Assembly: GCA_902629285.1 (NCBI GenBank) | Contig: CACOQN010000002.1 | Location: forward strand, 78,162-142,161 | Reading direction: 5' to 3' | DNA from: an uncultured Pelagibacteraceae bacterium | GTDB taxonomy: Bacteria; Pseudomonadota; Alphaproteobacteria; Pelagibacterales; Pelagibacteraceae | DNA: 64,000 nucleotides | Shown: in pieces, positions 25,253 through 33,659 of the stretch | How the letters are laid out: every line of letters starts with the position of its first letter | Position numbering within the stretch: the stretch's first letter is position 1 | The notes under the pieces: generated by a model | The model's input: the letters and a program-made list of their open reading frames with translations, nothing else | Told to the model about the DNA's origin: nothing | Database searches by the model: none | Made by a program: the position numbers and the translations under genes

Positions 25253-26143
25253 ATGTCAATATCTAGGCAAAATTTATCAGTCGTCATTGTTAGTTTTATG
25301 AGTGATGAAGTAATACACGACTGTATAAAATCAATACCAAAAGATATCAATATTATAGTTGTTGACAACTCAGGAAATCAAAATTTCAAATCAAAAATAG
25401 AGAAAAATTATAAAAACGCCAAATGTATTTTATCATTAGAAAATTTAGGCATGGGTGCTGGAAATAATTTAGGTTTAAAGAATTGTGATACTGACTATGC
25501 TTTAATTTTAAATCCAGATGTAATTTTAGAAAATAATACTATAGATGAATTAATAATTGCATCAAATAAAATTGATTCTTTTGGAATAATTGCTCCACTT
25601 ATAAATTCAGATACTAATTTAAACTACAAGTTAATTGATAAAAAAATAAATATAGATTTAAATAATCCATTCAAAGTAAGGAGTGTTGACGGTTTTGCAA
25701 TGCTTTTAAATGTAAAAAAATTAAATCAAATAGATAGTTTTAAAAACTTTAAATTTTTTGATGAAAATATTTTTCTATATTTAGAAAATGATGATTTGTG
25801 TAAAAGATTGATTCAAAATAACGAAAATATTTTTATTGTACCTAAGTCTAAAATTAATCATCTAGGTGCTAAAGCTGTAAGTTTTAAATTTTCAGATTCA
25901 ATTGAGCTTTCAAGAAATTGGCATTGGATTTGGTCTAAATTTTATTTTAATAAAAAACATAGCAATTACCTGTCGGCTTTAATTTATGGTTTTCCATCTT
26001 TTTTTTCTGCTATTTTAAAATATATTTTTTATTTGATAACTTTAAATTCTAAGAGGAGAGCAGTATATTTACATAGAGCTTTAGGATATTTAAATGCTGC
26101 TATTGGTAAAAAATCTTATTACAGACCAAATATCAAAATTTAG
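25253..26143 (+). CDS. Glycosyltransferase family 2 protein, possibly a rhamnosyltransferase
   Basis: 296 residues. The GT-A nucleotide-sugar fold is visible in LSVVIVSFMSDEVIHDCIKS, IIVVDNSGN, the SLENLGMGAGNNLGL segment near residue 62 and the metal-binding LILNPDV near residue 85; FFDENIFLYLENDDLCKRL near residue 170 is typical of the WbbL/rhamnosyl group of GT2. Its position opposite rmlBACD makes a rhamnosyl transfer into lipopolysaccharide plausible, but the sugar and acceptor are inferred. It shares a 4-base convergent stop overlap with apt. Confidence 0.85.
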   Translation: MSISRQNLSVVIVSFMSDEVIHDCIKSIPKDINIIVVDNSGNQNFKSKIEKNYKNAKCILSLENLGMGAGNNLGLKNCDTDYALILNPDVILENNTIDELIIASNKIDSFGIIAPLINSDTNLNYKLIDKKINIDLNNPFKVRSVDGFAMLLNVKKLNQIDSFKNFKFFDENIFLYLENDDLCKRLIQNNENIFIVPKSKINHLGAKAVSFKFSDSIELSRNWHWIWSKFYFNKKHSNYLSALIYGFPSFFSAILKYIFYLITLNSKRRAVYLHRALGYLNAAIGKKSYYRPNIKI

Positions 26144-26667
26144 TGTCCAGGAAAATTAATTAAATTTTCAACTTGATATTTTTTTTTAATTAAATTATCA
26201 GATCCACCAAGATCAAATAAGTTAATTACAAAAATAAAAGCTGCAACCTTACCATTTGAAATTTCGACAAGTTTTGCAGCTGCTTCTGCTGTTCCTCCTG
26301 TAGCAATTAGGTCATCAATGATTAAAATTGAGTCTTTGTCATCTATAGAATCTTTATGAACCTCTATCGTAGCAGTTCCATATTCTAGTTCAAAATCAAT
26401 TGAATGTACTTCTGCTGGTAACTTATCTTTTTTTCTTAACATTATGAAAGGTTTTTTTAAGATGTAAGAAACAGCAGAGGCAAAGACAAAACCTCTAGAC
26501 TCTATCGCTGCTATCTTAGTGAAATTAAACTTTTTTGATCTTTCAACTATTTGATTTATAGTCTCAGCAAAGGCATTTTCGTTCTTAATTAACGTGGTAA
26601 TATCTCTAAATAAAATCCCTTTTTTGGGATAATCAGGTATTGATCTAATATAATCTTTTAGGTTCAT
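26140..26667 (-). CDS. apt: Adenine phosphoribosyltransferase
   Basis: 175 residues, normal Apt length. Signatures are IRSIPDYPKKGILFRDITTL at the N-terminus, IESRGFVFASAVSY near residue 57 and the PRPP loop ILIIDDLIATGGTAEAA near residue 118. It makes AMP from adenine and PRPP. It diverges from mtnP, 41 bases between starts. MtnP releases adenine from methylthioadenosine, so Apt recovers exactly the adenine produced by the operon across the gap. Confidence 0.95.
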   Translation of the reverse strand: MNLKDYIRSIPDYPKKGILFRDITTLIKNENAFAETINQIVERSKKFNFTKIAAIESRGFVFASAVSYILKKPFIMLRKKDKLPAEVHSIDFELEYGTATIEVHKDSIDDKDSILIIDDLIATGGTAEAAAKLVEISNGKVAAFIFVINLFDLGGSDNLIKKKYQVENLINFPGH

Positions 26668-26708
26668 AATAGTTAATTATAAAAGTATAAATAAATAAAT
26701 TTTTAATT

Positions 26709-27581
26709 ATGACAACTAATAAATTAGCTATTATAGGTGGAAGTGGCCTTTATGATGTTGAAGAATTTAAAGATAGAGAATTACTTAATTTAAATACTCC
26801 ATGGGGCAAACCATCAGACCAAATTTTAAAAACAAACTACAACGATAAAGAGGTATATTTTTTACCCAGACATGGAAGAGGTCATTATGTTTCTCCATCT
26901 AATATTAACTTTAGAGCTAATATAGATGCTCTTAAGCAGTTAGGTGTTACAGATATTGTGTCTGTTTCTGCAGTTGGATCTCTTAAAGAAAATTTACCTC
27001 CAGGTAAATTTGTTATTGTCGATCAATTTATTGATAGGACTTTTGTAAGAAAAAAGACTTTTTTTGATGATGAAATAGTTGCTCATGTATCTATGGCTCA
27101 TCCAACTTCAAAAGGACTGATGAATGCATGTGAGGAGTCAATTAAAAAAGCAAATATAGATTACCAAAGAAATGGAACCTATATTGTTATGGAAGGCCCA
27201 CAATTTTCAACATTAGCAGAATCTAATTTATATAGATCATGGAAAGCTGATGTGATTGGAATGACTAATATGCCTGAGGCAAAACTCGCAAGAGAGGCTG
27301 AAATAAGATACGCATCAGTTTCGATGGTTACAGATTTTGATTGTTGGCATCCTGATCATAAAAATGTTGATGTTCAACAAGTAATAAAGGTTCTTTTAGG
27401 TAATGCTGAAAAAGCCAAGATCATGATTAAAAATTTGATAGATAATTTTGAAAATCATATAGATTCAAATGATCCTACTAATAATTGTTTAGATGTAGCA
27501 ATAATAACTGCTCCAGAAAAAAGAACTCAAAAAACAAAAGAAAAGCTTAAAACTATAGCTGGTAGAGTTTTGTTTAAATGA
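26709..27581 (+). CDS. mtnP: S-methyl-5'-thioadenosine phosphorylase
   Basis: 290 residues. The N-terminal AIIGGSGLYDV, the FLPRHGRGHYVSPSNINFRA stretch near residue 55, SVSAVGSLKENLPPG near residue 91 and the purine-site MEGPQFSTLAES near residue 163 are typical of the MTAP branch of the PNP family. It splits methylthioadenosine with phosphate into adenine and methylthioribose-1-phosphate. It heads a five-gene operon that also encodes MtnA, a class II aldolase and a SpeD-SpeE fusion. Spermidine synthesis makes methylthioadenosine as by-product, so the operon contains both the source and the disposal route. Confidence 0.93.
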   Translation: MTTNKLAIIGGSGLYDVEEFKDRELLNLNTPWGKPSDQILKTNYNDKEVYFLPRHGRGHYVSPSNINFRANIDALKQLGVTDIVSVSAVGSLKENLPPGKFVIVDQFIDRTFVRKKTFFDDEIVAHVSMAHPTSKGLMNACEESIKKANIDYQRNGTYIVMEGPQFSTLAESNLYRSWKADVIGMTNMPEAKLAREAEIRYASVSMVTDFDCWHPDHKNVDVQQVIKVLLGNAEKAKIMIKNLIDNFENHIDSNDPTNNCLDVAIITAPEKRTQKTKEKLKTIAGRVLFK

Positions 27582-27596
27582 AATAAATTTATTAAT

Positions 27597-28670
27597 ATGA
27601 GAATAGATGGTAAAGAATATAGAACAATTTGGTATGAGAAAAATGTTGTTAAGATAATTAATCAAACCAAGCTTCCACATCGTTTCATTATTAAAGAACT
27701 TAGAACTGTAAACGATGCTATTAATGCTATTAAAACAATGGAAGTAAGAGGTGCGCCATTAATTGGGGGGACTGCTGCATATGGAGTTGTTCTAGCAATT
27801 ACAGAAAAAAAAGAACCCGATTTTATTAAAGAAAGTGCAGAAGAATTGATTCAAGCTAGGCCTACAGCTATAAATTTAAAGTGGGCTGTAGATCGAATGA
27901 TGAAAAAAATATCTGGAATTAATAGTGATCAAATTTTAGATGTAGCTTTAAATGAAGCTAAAGATATATGCGATGAAGATGAAAAGTTTTGTAAAGAAAT
28001 TGGTATTAATGGATTAAAAATTATTGAGGAAATTTATAATAAAAAAAAAGATATAGTAAATATTCTTACCCATTGTAATGCTGGCTGGTTAGCAACTATT
28101 AATTGGGGAACAGCAACTTCACCTATATATCATGCGCATAAAAAAGGGATACCCGTGCATATATGGGTAGATGAAACAAGACCAAGAAACCAAGGAGCAA
28201 ATTTAACTTCATATGAATTAAACGAGGAAGGAGTTCCAAACACTATTATAGCTGATAACACTGGTGGAATTTTAATGCAAAGAGGTGAAGTAGATATATG
28301 TATTGTTGGAACAGATAGAACTTTATCAAATGGTGATGTTTGTAACAAAATTGGTACTTATCTTAAAGCACTTGCTGCTTATGATAACAACGTTCCTTTT
28401 TATGTTGCACTCCCAAGTTCAACAATAGATTGGGATACTAAAGATGTAAATGATATTCCAATAGAGGAAAGAAACTCAGAGGAATTATCTCATATTGATG
28501 GTGTTGATGAAAATAATCAAATTAAGAAAGTTTTAATTTATCCCCATAAAAGTAAGTCAATGAATTTAGCTTTTGATGTTACACCTGCAAAATATGTTAC
28601 AGGTTTAATTACAGAAAGAGGTATCACAGAAGCATCCACAGAAGGGTTAAAAAAATTATTTATTAAGTAG
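27597..28670 (+). CDS. mtnA: Methylthioribose-1-phosphate isomerase
   Basis: 357 residues, eIF2B-alpha-like fold. MEVRGAPLIGGTAAYGVVLA near residue 48, the catalytic Cys in LTHCNAGWLAT near residue 158, the segment VDETRPRNQGANLTSYEL and the catalytic Asp in GTDRTLSNGDVCNKIGTY near residue 240 all match MtnA. It converts methylthioribose-1-phosphate to methylthioribulose-1-phosphate. It lies between mtnP (15-base gap) and the asparaginase-like gene (4-base gap), so translation is probably coupled. Confidence 0.95.
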   Translation: MRIDGKEYRTIWYEKNVVKIINQTKLPHRFIIKELRTVNDAINAIKTMEVRGAPLIGGTAAYGVVLAITEKKEPDFIKESAEELIQARPTAINLKWAVDRMMKKISGINSDQILDVALNEAKDICDEDEKFCKEIGINGLKIIEEIYNKKKDIVNILTHCNAGWLATINWGTATSPIYHAHKKGIPVHIWVDETRPRNQGANLTSYELNEEGVPNTIIADNTGGILMQRGEVDICIVGTDRTLSNGDVCNKIGTYLKALAAYDNNVPFYVALPSSTIDWDTKDVNDIPIEERNSEELSHIDGVDENNQIKKVLIYPHKSKSMNLAFDVTPAKYVTGLITERGITEASTEGLKKLFIK

Positions 28671-28674
28671 ATTT

Positions 28675-29652
28675 ATGGTAGCTGTAAAAATGGTGGAAAT
28701 TACTAGAAGTGGTGAGATAGAAAGTACTCATCAGGGTGTGGCAGTGTTAATTAATTCATCAGGAAATATTTTAGAGGAGTGGGGGAATTCAGAAATAAAT
28801 ATATATCCTAGATCAGCATTAAAACCAATTCAAACTCTAAATCTTTACAAGGACGGTATAGCAGACACAATGAATCTCACGGAAGAACAAATAGCAATTA
28901 CAACAGCATCACATCATGCTGAAAAATTTCATTTAGATATTATTTCTAGCTGGTTGAAAAAAATTAACATTAATGAAGAAGATCTTTCATGTGGTCATGA
29001 TTGGCCTTTGAATTTAGAGGATAAATTTAACGCAAAATTTCAATTTAAAAATAAAAGAAAAATATATCATAATTGCTCAGGAAAGCATTGTGGACACTTG
29101 GCAGTATGTATGCACAAAAATTTAACAGTAGAAAATTACCAAAAAAAAACTCATCCAATACAAAAAGATTTGATTAAATTAATAGAAAATTTGTCAGAGT
29201 ATAAAATAAAAAACATTGGAATTGATGGTTGTACTTTACCAAACCCTTTTATGCCTTTAAGAAAATTTGCATTGGCAGCATCTCAATTAACAGATAGTAA
29301 AAAGTTAAATGAAAATGGTGACATTGCAAAAAAAATTTTTAATTCATGTGTAAATTTTCCTGAAATAACTGGAGGTGCAAATAGTGTAAATTGCATATTA
29401 ACGAAACTTTCAAAAAAAAAAATATTCTTTAAAAATGGTGCAGAAGGGATATTTTTAGCTCTAATACCTGAGATAAGATCTGCATTAGTAGTTAAGATTT
29501 TAGATGGAGCAGCAAGAGCAGCTGAAATTGCTATTGCAGGATTGATATCTAAATTAAATATCATAGATGAAAAAGAGTTAGCAAATTTTAAATCAACTGA
29601 AGTAATAAATTCTACGGGTCAAAAAATAGGAAAAATGCGATTTGTATTATAA
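28675..29652 (+). CDS. L-asparaginase II-like protein (PF06089-type)
   Basis: 325 residues. The pattern SHQG/HQGVAVLI at the N-terminus, PRSALKPIQTL near residue 42, TTASHHAEKFHLD, the YHNCSGKHCGHLAVCMH stretch near residue 127 and IDGCTLPNPFMPL near residue 182 match the Rhizobium-type asparaginase II group. This group hydrolyses asparagine and is unrelated to AnsA/AnsB. The gene is embedded in the methylthioadenosine/spermidine operon, with 4 bases to mtnA and a 1-base overlap with the aldolase gene. Its role there is unclear. It may deamidate asparagine or may act on another amide or amine intermediate. Confidence 0.82.
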   Translation: MVAVKMVEITRSGEIESTHQGVAVLINSSGNILEEWGNSEINIYPRSALKPIQTLNLYKDGIADTMNLTEEQIAITTASHHAEKFHLDIISSWLKKININEEDLSCGHDWPLNLEDKFNAKFQFKNKRKIYHNCSGKHCGHLAVCMHKNLTVENYQKKTHPIQKDLIKLIENLSEYKIKNIGIDGCTLPNPFMPLRKFALAASQLTDSKKLNENGDIAKKIFNSCVNFPEITGGANSVNCILTKLSKKKIFFKNGAEGIFLALIPEIRSALVVKILDGAARAAEIAIAGLISKLNIIDEKELANFKSTEVINSTGQKIGKMRFVL

Positions 29653-30287
29653 TGATAAGTAAAATTAAAAATGAAATAATAAAGTATTCAAAAATGTTAA
29701 ATAGCAGGAAACTTTCTGCTCTAAGGTCTGGTAATATTTCTGTAAGATATAAGGATGGCTTCTTAATTACACCATCAGGTAAAAAATATTCTACTTTAAA
29801 AAATATAGATATTGTTTTTGTTTCAATGAATGGAAAGTTTGATAAAAAAAAAGGCATTCCATCGTCAGAATGGAAATTTCATCAGGATATTTATAAAAAT
29901 AGAAAAGAAGCAAAAGCAGTTGTTCATGCACACTCAGCAAATGCAACAGCTGTTTCTACTCACAAGAGAGGAATTCCAGCATTTCACTACATGGTTGCGA
30001 TGGCTGGAGGTCACAATATCAAATGTGCAAAATATGCAACATTTGGAACTAGAGATTTATCAAAAAATATTTTGAAAGCTTTAATAGGAAGAAAAGCTTG
30101 TTTAATTGCAAATCACGGCCAGATTGCATTTGAGGAAAATTTGTCTAAAGCGTTTGAACTTGCTGAAGAGGTTGAAAATATATCGCTTCAGTATATAACG
30201 AGCCTTAAATTGGGTAAGCCAAAGATTCTTTCATTAAAAGAAATGAAAAAAGTTTTATCCAAAGCGAAGAATTATAAAAGAGGCTAG
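29652..30287 (+). CDS. Class II aldolase (FucA-like), probable 5-methylthioribulose-1-phosphate aldolase
   Basis: 211 residues. The sequence closely follows L-fuculose-phosphate aldolase. The catalytic Glu is in SSEWKFH near residue 73, the Zn ligands in VHAHSANATAVST near residue 93 (HxH) and in NHGQIAFEENLSKA near residue 155, and HYMVAMAGGHNIKCAKYATFGTR is FucA-like but split here by an interval of identity to that family. Aldolases of this type that sit with mtnP and mtnA have been shown in other bacteria to split methylthioribulose-1-phosphate into DHAP and methylthioacetaldehyde. A dehydratase (MtnB) is a related alternative, but mtnC, mtnD and mtnE-type genes are absent here. Function is inferred from neighbours. 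Confidence 0.78.
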   Translation: MISKIKNEIIKYSKMLNSRKLSALRSGNISVRYKDGFLITPSGKKYSTLKNIDIVFVSMNGKFDKKKGIPSSEWKFHQDIYKNRKEAKAVVHAHSANATAVSTHKRGIPAFHYMVAMAGGHNIKCAKYATFGTRDLSKNILKALIGRKACLIANHGQIAFEENLSKAFELAEEVENISLQYITSLKLGKPKILSLKEMKKVLSKAKNYKRG

Positions 30288-30290
30288 TTA

Positions 30291-31331
30291 ATGACTAAAG
30301 TTGGTGAACATATCACTCTAGATATCATTGGTACATCAAAAGAATATGATCCCTCTGTATTTGAAAAAATAATTCATGATATTGCAAAAGCTGCAAAAGT
30401 AACAATTCTCAATATATCTAAATATAAATTTGAGCCTCAGGGCTTCACCATTCTTGCTTTGTTAGCTGAAAGCCATATTAGTTTTCATACATTTCCAGAA
30501 AAAGGAATTATTAGTTTTGATTTCTTCACATGTGGTAATGTTAGTCCTTCAGTAGCTATAGATATTATTAAAAAAGAATTTGCCCATAAAAGAATTGTTA
30601 AAAAAGAGTTTAATAGAGATACAAAATCTCTTTATCATGACATTTATAGTTCACCTGGTTTACAAAAATCTTATGTTGTAAATGATGTTTTGGAAGATTT
30701 TAAATCTAAAGTTGGACAACATATTGAAATTTTAGATTTAGAGCAATTTGGAAAATCATTATTTATTGATGGAGAAATTCAAGTAGCTGCAACCGATGAG
30801 CATTTATACAGTTCAACTTTTGTAAGCTCTGGACTTAATTTGAATCAGATTAATGAAAGAGCCGCTATTATAGGTGGTGGAGACGGTGGTGTTGCAAGAG
30901 AATGTATTTCAAAAAATTTTAATTTTATAGATTGGTATGAGTTAGATCCTGAGGTTGTAGAAGTTTGCAATAAACACCTTGGAGATATTGGAAAAAAAGC
31001 CACAGAAAAAAATTCTGTTAAATGTGTTTGGGGTGATGCATTTGAAAGCATTAAATCAGTAGGAGATGATACTTATGATCATATCTTTGTTGATCTTAAC
31101 GATGATCAGTTTTGCATAGATTTAGCAGCCAAAAATATGGAATCTTTAGTAAGAATTCTAAAACCTAAAGGAGTTATCACTGCTCAAGTTGGAAGTCAGG
31201 ATAAAAAACCACAACAGGTTGAAAATTGGTTGAATGTGTTTAATCAAAATTTTGGCAATACAAAATTATCGCGAGTTTACATACCTAGTTTTGATTGTTC
31301 TTGGAATTTCTCTTCTTCTATAAACCATTAA
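30291..31331 (+). CDS. S-adenosylmethionine decarboxylase fused to spermidine synthase (SpeD-SpeE)
   Basis: 346 residues in two parts. Residues 1 to about 120 are a class 1 bacterial AdoMet decarboxylase, with the self-cleavage Ser in ESHISFHTFPE near residue 63 and the catalytic Cys in FFTCGN near residue 81. Residues from about 130 onward are spermidine synthase, with YSSTFVSSGL, the AdoMet-site IIGGGDGGVARE near residue 190, YELDPEVVEV and the putrescine-site VDLNDDQ near residue 265. The fusion would decarboxylate AdoMet and transfer its aminopropyl group to putrescine, giving spermidine and methylthioadenosine. It is the last gene of the mtn operon, 4 bases after the aldolase. The methylthioadenosine made here is the substrate of MtnP. 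Confidence 0.92.
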   Translation: MTKVGEHITLDIIGTSKEYDPSVFEKIIHDIAKAAKVTILNISKYKFEPQGFTILALLAESHISFHTFPEKGIISFDFFTCGNVSPSVAIDIIKKEFAHKRIVKKEFNRDTKSLYHDIYSSPGLQKSYVVNDVLEDFKSKVGQHIEILDLEQFGKSLFIDGEIQVAATDEHLYSSTFVSSGLNLNQINERAAIIGGGDGGVARECISKNFNFIDWYELDPEVVEVCNKHLGDIGKKATEKNSVKCVWGDAFESIKSVGDDTYDHIFVDLNDDQFCIDLAAKNMESLVRILKPKGVITAQVGSQDKKPQQVENWLNVFNQNFGNTKLSRVYIPSFDCSWNFSSSINH

Positions 31332-31389
31332 TTTTCTTTTTTATTATCTAAAATTGTGAAATAATTGTTTTAAATTTAAGGAGATAATA

Positions 31390-32241
31390 ATGAATATATT
31401 TAAAAAAACTATTTTAACAGTTCTAGCTTCATTATTTGTTATCGGGAATGTATACGCTGACAAAATAAAAATTGGAACTGAAGGTGCTTATCCTCCATGG
31501 AACTCTAAAGATGCCTCAGGTAATCTTATTGGTTTTGAGGTTGAATTAGCAAAAGAACTTTGTGTAATAATGAAACATGAATGTACAATTGTTGAGCAAG
31601 ATTGGGATGGAATGATACCAGCGTTATTGATGAGAAAATTTGATGCTATTATGGCTGGTATGTCAATTACTGCTGAAAGACAAAAAACAATTACTTTTTC
31701 ACAAGGTTATGCTGATGAAGTAGCTTCTCTTGCAGTAATGAAAGGTTCAAGTTTAGAGGGCATGGATACACCAGAAGGTATCAATTTATCTTTAGGTGGA
31801 TCTGATGTTAAAAAAGCTTTAAAAACTCTAACAGGCGCATTATCAGGAAAAACTGTTTGTACACAAACAGGAACTATTCATCAAAACTTTTTAGAATCTG
31901 GTGATGTTGGAAGCGTTAATGTAAGAACTTACAAAACTCAAGATGAGGTTAATTTAGATTTAACTTCTGGTAGATGTGATGTTGCATTAGCAGCAGCTGT
32001 TGCATTTACAGATTACGCAGACAAATCAGGTGAATCAGTTGTTCTAGTTGGACCAACTTTTTCAGGTGGTGCATTCGGTAATGGTGTAGGTGTTGGAATC
32101 AGACAAGGTGGAGATGATGCAATTGGAAAAAGAGATGCTAAACTCCTTAAAGATTTCAATAAGGCAATTGATAAAGCTCGAAAAAAAGGAATTATTAGCA
32201 AACTAGCTATAAAACACTTCGGTTTCGACGCATCTATGTAA
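31390..32241 (+). CDS. Polar amino acid-type ABC transporter substrate-binding protein (HisJ/OccT-like)
   Basis: 283 residues with a signal peptide ending near VYA-DKI (about residue 23). The mature start KIKIGTEGAYPPWNSKDASG, the GFEVELAKELC segment, EQDWDGMIPALLMRKFDAIM near residue 75 and MSITAERQKTITFS are the standard pattern of the lysine/arginine/ornithine/histidine/octopine binding-protein cluster. An AAGGAG ribosome-binding site precedes the ATG. The ligand is probably a basic or modified amino acid, not determinable here. A perfect 10-base-pair hairpin lies between its stop and the permease gene. Confidence 0.9.
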   Translation: MNIFKKTILTVLASLFVIGNVYADKIKIGTEGAYPPWNSKDASGNLIGFEVELAKELCVIMKHECTIVEQDWDGMIPALLMRKFDAIMAGMSITAERQKTITFSQGYADEVASLAVMKGSSLEGMDTPEGINLSLGGSDVKKALKTLTGALSGKTVCTQTGTIHQNFLESGDVGSVNVRTYKTQDEVNLDLTSGRCDVALAAAVAFTDYADKSGESVVLVGPTFSGGAFGNGVGVGIRQGGDDAIGKRDAKLLKDFNKAIDKARKKGIISKLAIKHFGFDASM

Positions 32242-32254
32242 TAATTTCAGATCT

Positions 32255-32280
32255 GGCGACTATAATATTATATAGTCGCC
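32255..32280 (+). promoter_or_regulatory. Intercistronic hairpin after the amino-acid binding-protein gene
   Basis: GGCGACTATA (32255-32264) and TATAGTCGCC (32271-32280) are perfect complements around a 6-base loop. The structure ends only 7 bases before the permease ATG at 32288, so it can both protect the upstream message from 3' decay and hinder ribosome entry at the permease start, which has no Shine-Dalgarno. Confidence 0.65.
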
Positions 32281-32287
32281 AATCTAT

Positions 32288-32980
32288 ATGGAACTTTTAG
32301 CATTCGGCAAAACAGGTTGGGGTGATGAATTGTTTTATGCCACTTTAATGACAATAGCTGTTTCTGTAACAGCGATGTTAGTGGGATTTATATTTGCATT
32401 AATTTTTACTCCGCTAAAACTTTCTAAATATAAATCTTTAAATCTTATTGGAAATTTTTATACAACAGTTATTCGAGGAGTGCCCGAACTTTTAGTAATT
32501 TACCTTTTCTTTTTTGGAGGAAGTGGTGCAATAATGTATGTTGCATCAATTTTTGGTTATTATGAATATATAGAAATTAATGCGTTTATTACAGGCTCAA
32601 TGGCAATTGGAATTATTTCTGGTGCTTATTCAACTGAAGTATTTCGAGGTGCAATACAATCTATAGATAAAGGTCAATTTGAAGCCGCTAAAGTTTTAGG
32701 TATTAATAAATATGGTCAATTTTACAAAATAATTTTACCTCAAATGTTGAGATTAGCCATTCCTAATTTAAGCAACGTTTGGCAAATAACTTTAAAAGAT
32801 ACATCTCTTATTTCAGTAACTGGTTTAGTTGAGATCATGAGGCAATCTTATATAGCAGCAGGTTCAACAAGAGATCCTTTATTCTTTTATTCATTTGCTG
32901 CAGTTTTATATTTATTACTTACTTACGTGAGTATGAAGCTAATTAATAAGTTAGAAGTAAGGTATAGTAGAGGGTATTAA
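32288..32980 (+). CDS. Polar amino acid ABC transporter permease (HisQ/OccQ-like)
   Basis: 230 residues with five or so membrane segments. The RGVPELLVIYLFFFGG segment near residue 63 and the EAA-type loop FEAAKVLGINKYGQFYKIILPQ near residues 135-155 (here given as the conserved region) are typical of the HisM/HisQ/GlnP group. It forms a heterodimeric channel with the product of the next gene, which overlaps its stop by one base. No ATPase gene of this system is found in the operon. Confidence 0.9.
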   Translation: MELLAFGKTGWGDELFYATLMTIAVSVTAMLVGFIFALIFTPLKLSKYKSLNLIGNFYTTVIRGVPELLVIYLFFFGGSGAIMYVASIFGYYEYIEINAFITGSMAIGIISGAYSTEVFRGAIQSIDKGQFEAAKVLGINKYGQFYKIILPQMLRLAIPNLSNVWQITLKDTSLISVTGLVEIMRQSYIAAGSTRDPLFFYSFAAVLYLLLTYVSMKLINKLEVRYSRGY

Positions 32981-33654
32981 TGGATTTTGATTTAATGATA
33001 ACTAGCTTTCCTAAACTTTTGGGAGCAACAGTTATTACTTTAAAATTATTATCAGCATCATTATTTTTTGGATTATTCCTGGGTCTTTTCTTTGCAATTC
33101 TAAGATTAAATAATAACATATTTATTAATAAATTTGCTTATGGATATTCATATATATTTAGAGGAACACCTTTATTAGTCCAAATTTTCATTATTTATTT
33201 TGGTTTAGGACAAATTGAATATTTAAGAACAACATTTTTGTGGATTATTTTAAAAGAACCTTATTGGTGCGCAATAATTGCTTTTACCTTAAATACTGGC
33301 GCATATACCTCTGAAATTTTAAGATCAGCGTTTCAAACAATTAAACCAGGTATTATTGAAGCTGGAAAAAGCCTAGGCATATCAAACAAAATAATTTTTT
33401 ATAAAATTCAAATTCCAATTGCTATTAGGCAATCATTACCTGCGTATGGAAATGAAATCATATTAATGATGAAAGGAACCTCTTTAGCAAGCACAGTAAC
33501 TTTAATGGATTTGACTGGTGTTGCTAAATATATTATTTCAACAACTTTTAAACCAATAGAAGTATTTATTGTTGCAGGTGGAATTTATTTATTTATGACT
33601 TTTATTATTCATAACGTAATAAAATATTTAGAGAAAAAGTATAGCTTTCAATAA
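32980..33654 (+). CDS. Polar amino acid ABC transporter permease (HisM/OccM-like)
   Basis: 224 residues, membrane protein of the same family as the preceding gene. It has FRGTPLLVQIFIIYFGLGQI near residue 59, the conserved EAA-loop with EAGKSLGISNKIIFYKIQIP near residue 127 and MMKGTSLASTVTLMDLTG near residue 165. It starts with a TAATG overlap on the first permease gene. The missing ATP-binding subunit must be encoded elsewhere or shared with another transporter. The next gene begins 5 bases downstream and encodes a dioxygenase, suggesting that the imported compound is then hydroxylated. Confidence 0.9.
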   Translation: MDFDLMITSFPKLLGATVITLKLLSASLFFGLFLGLFFAILRLNNNIFINKFAYGYSYIFRGTPLLVQIFIIYFGLGQIEYLRTTFLWIILKEPYWCAIIAFTLNTGAYTSEILRSAFQTIKPGIIEAGKSLGISNKIIFYKIQIPIAIRQSLPAYGNEIILMMKGTSLASTVTLMDLTGVAKYIISTTFKPIEVFIVAGGIYLFMTFIIHNVIKYLEKKYSFQ

Positions 33655-33659
33655 TAGCA

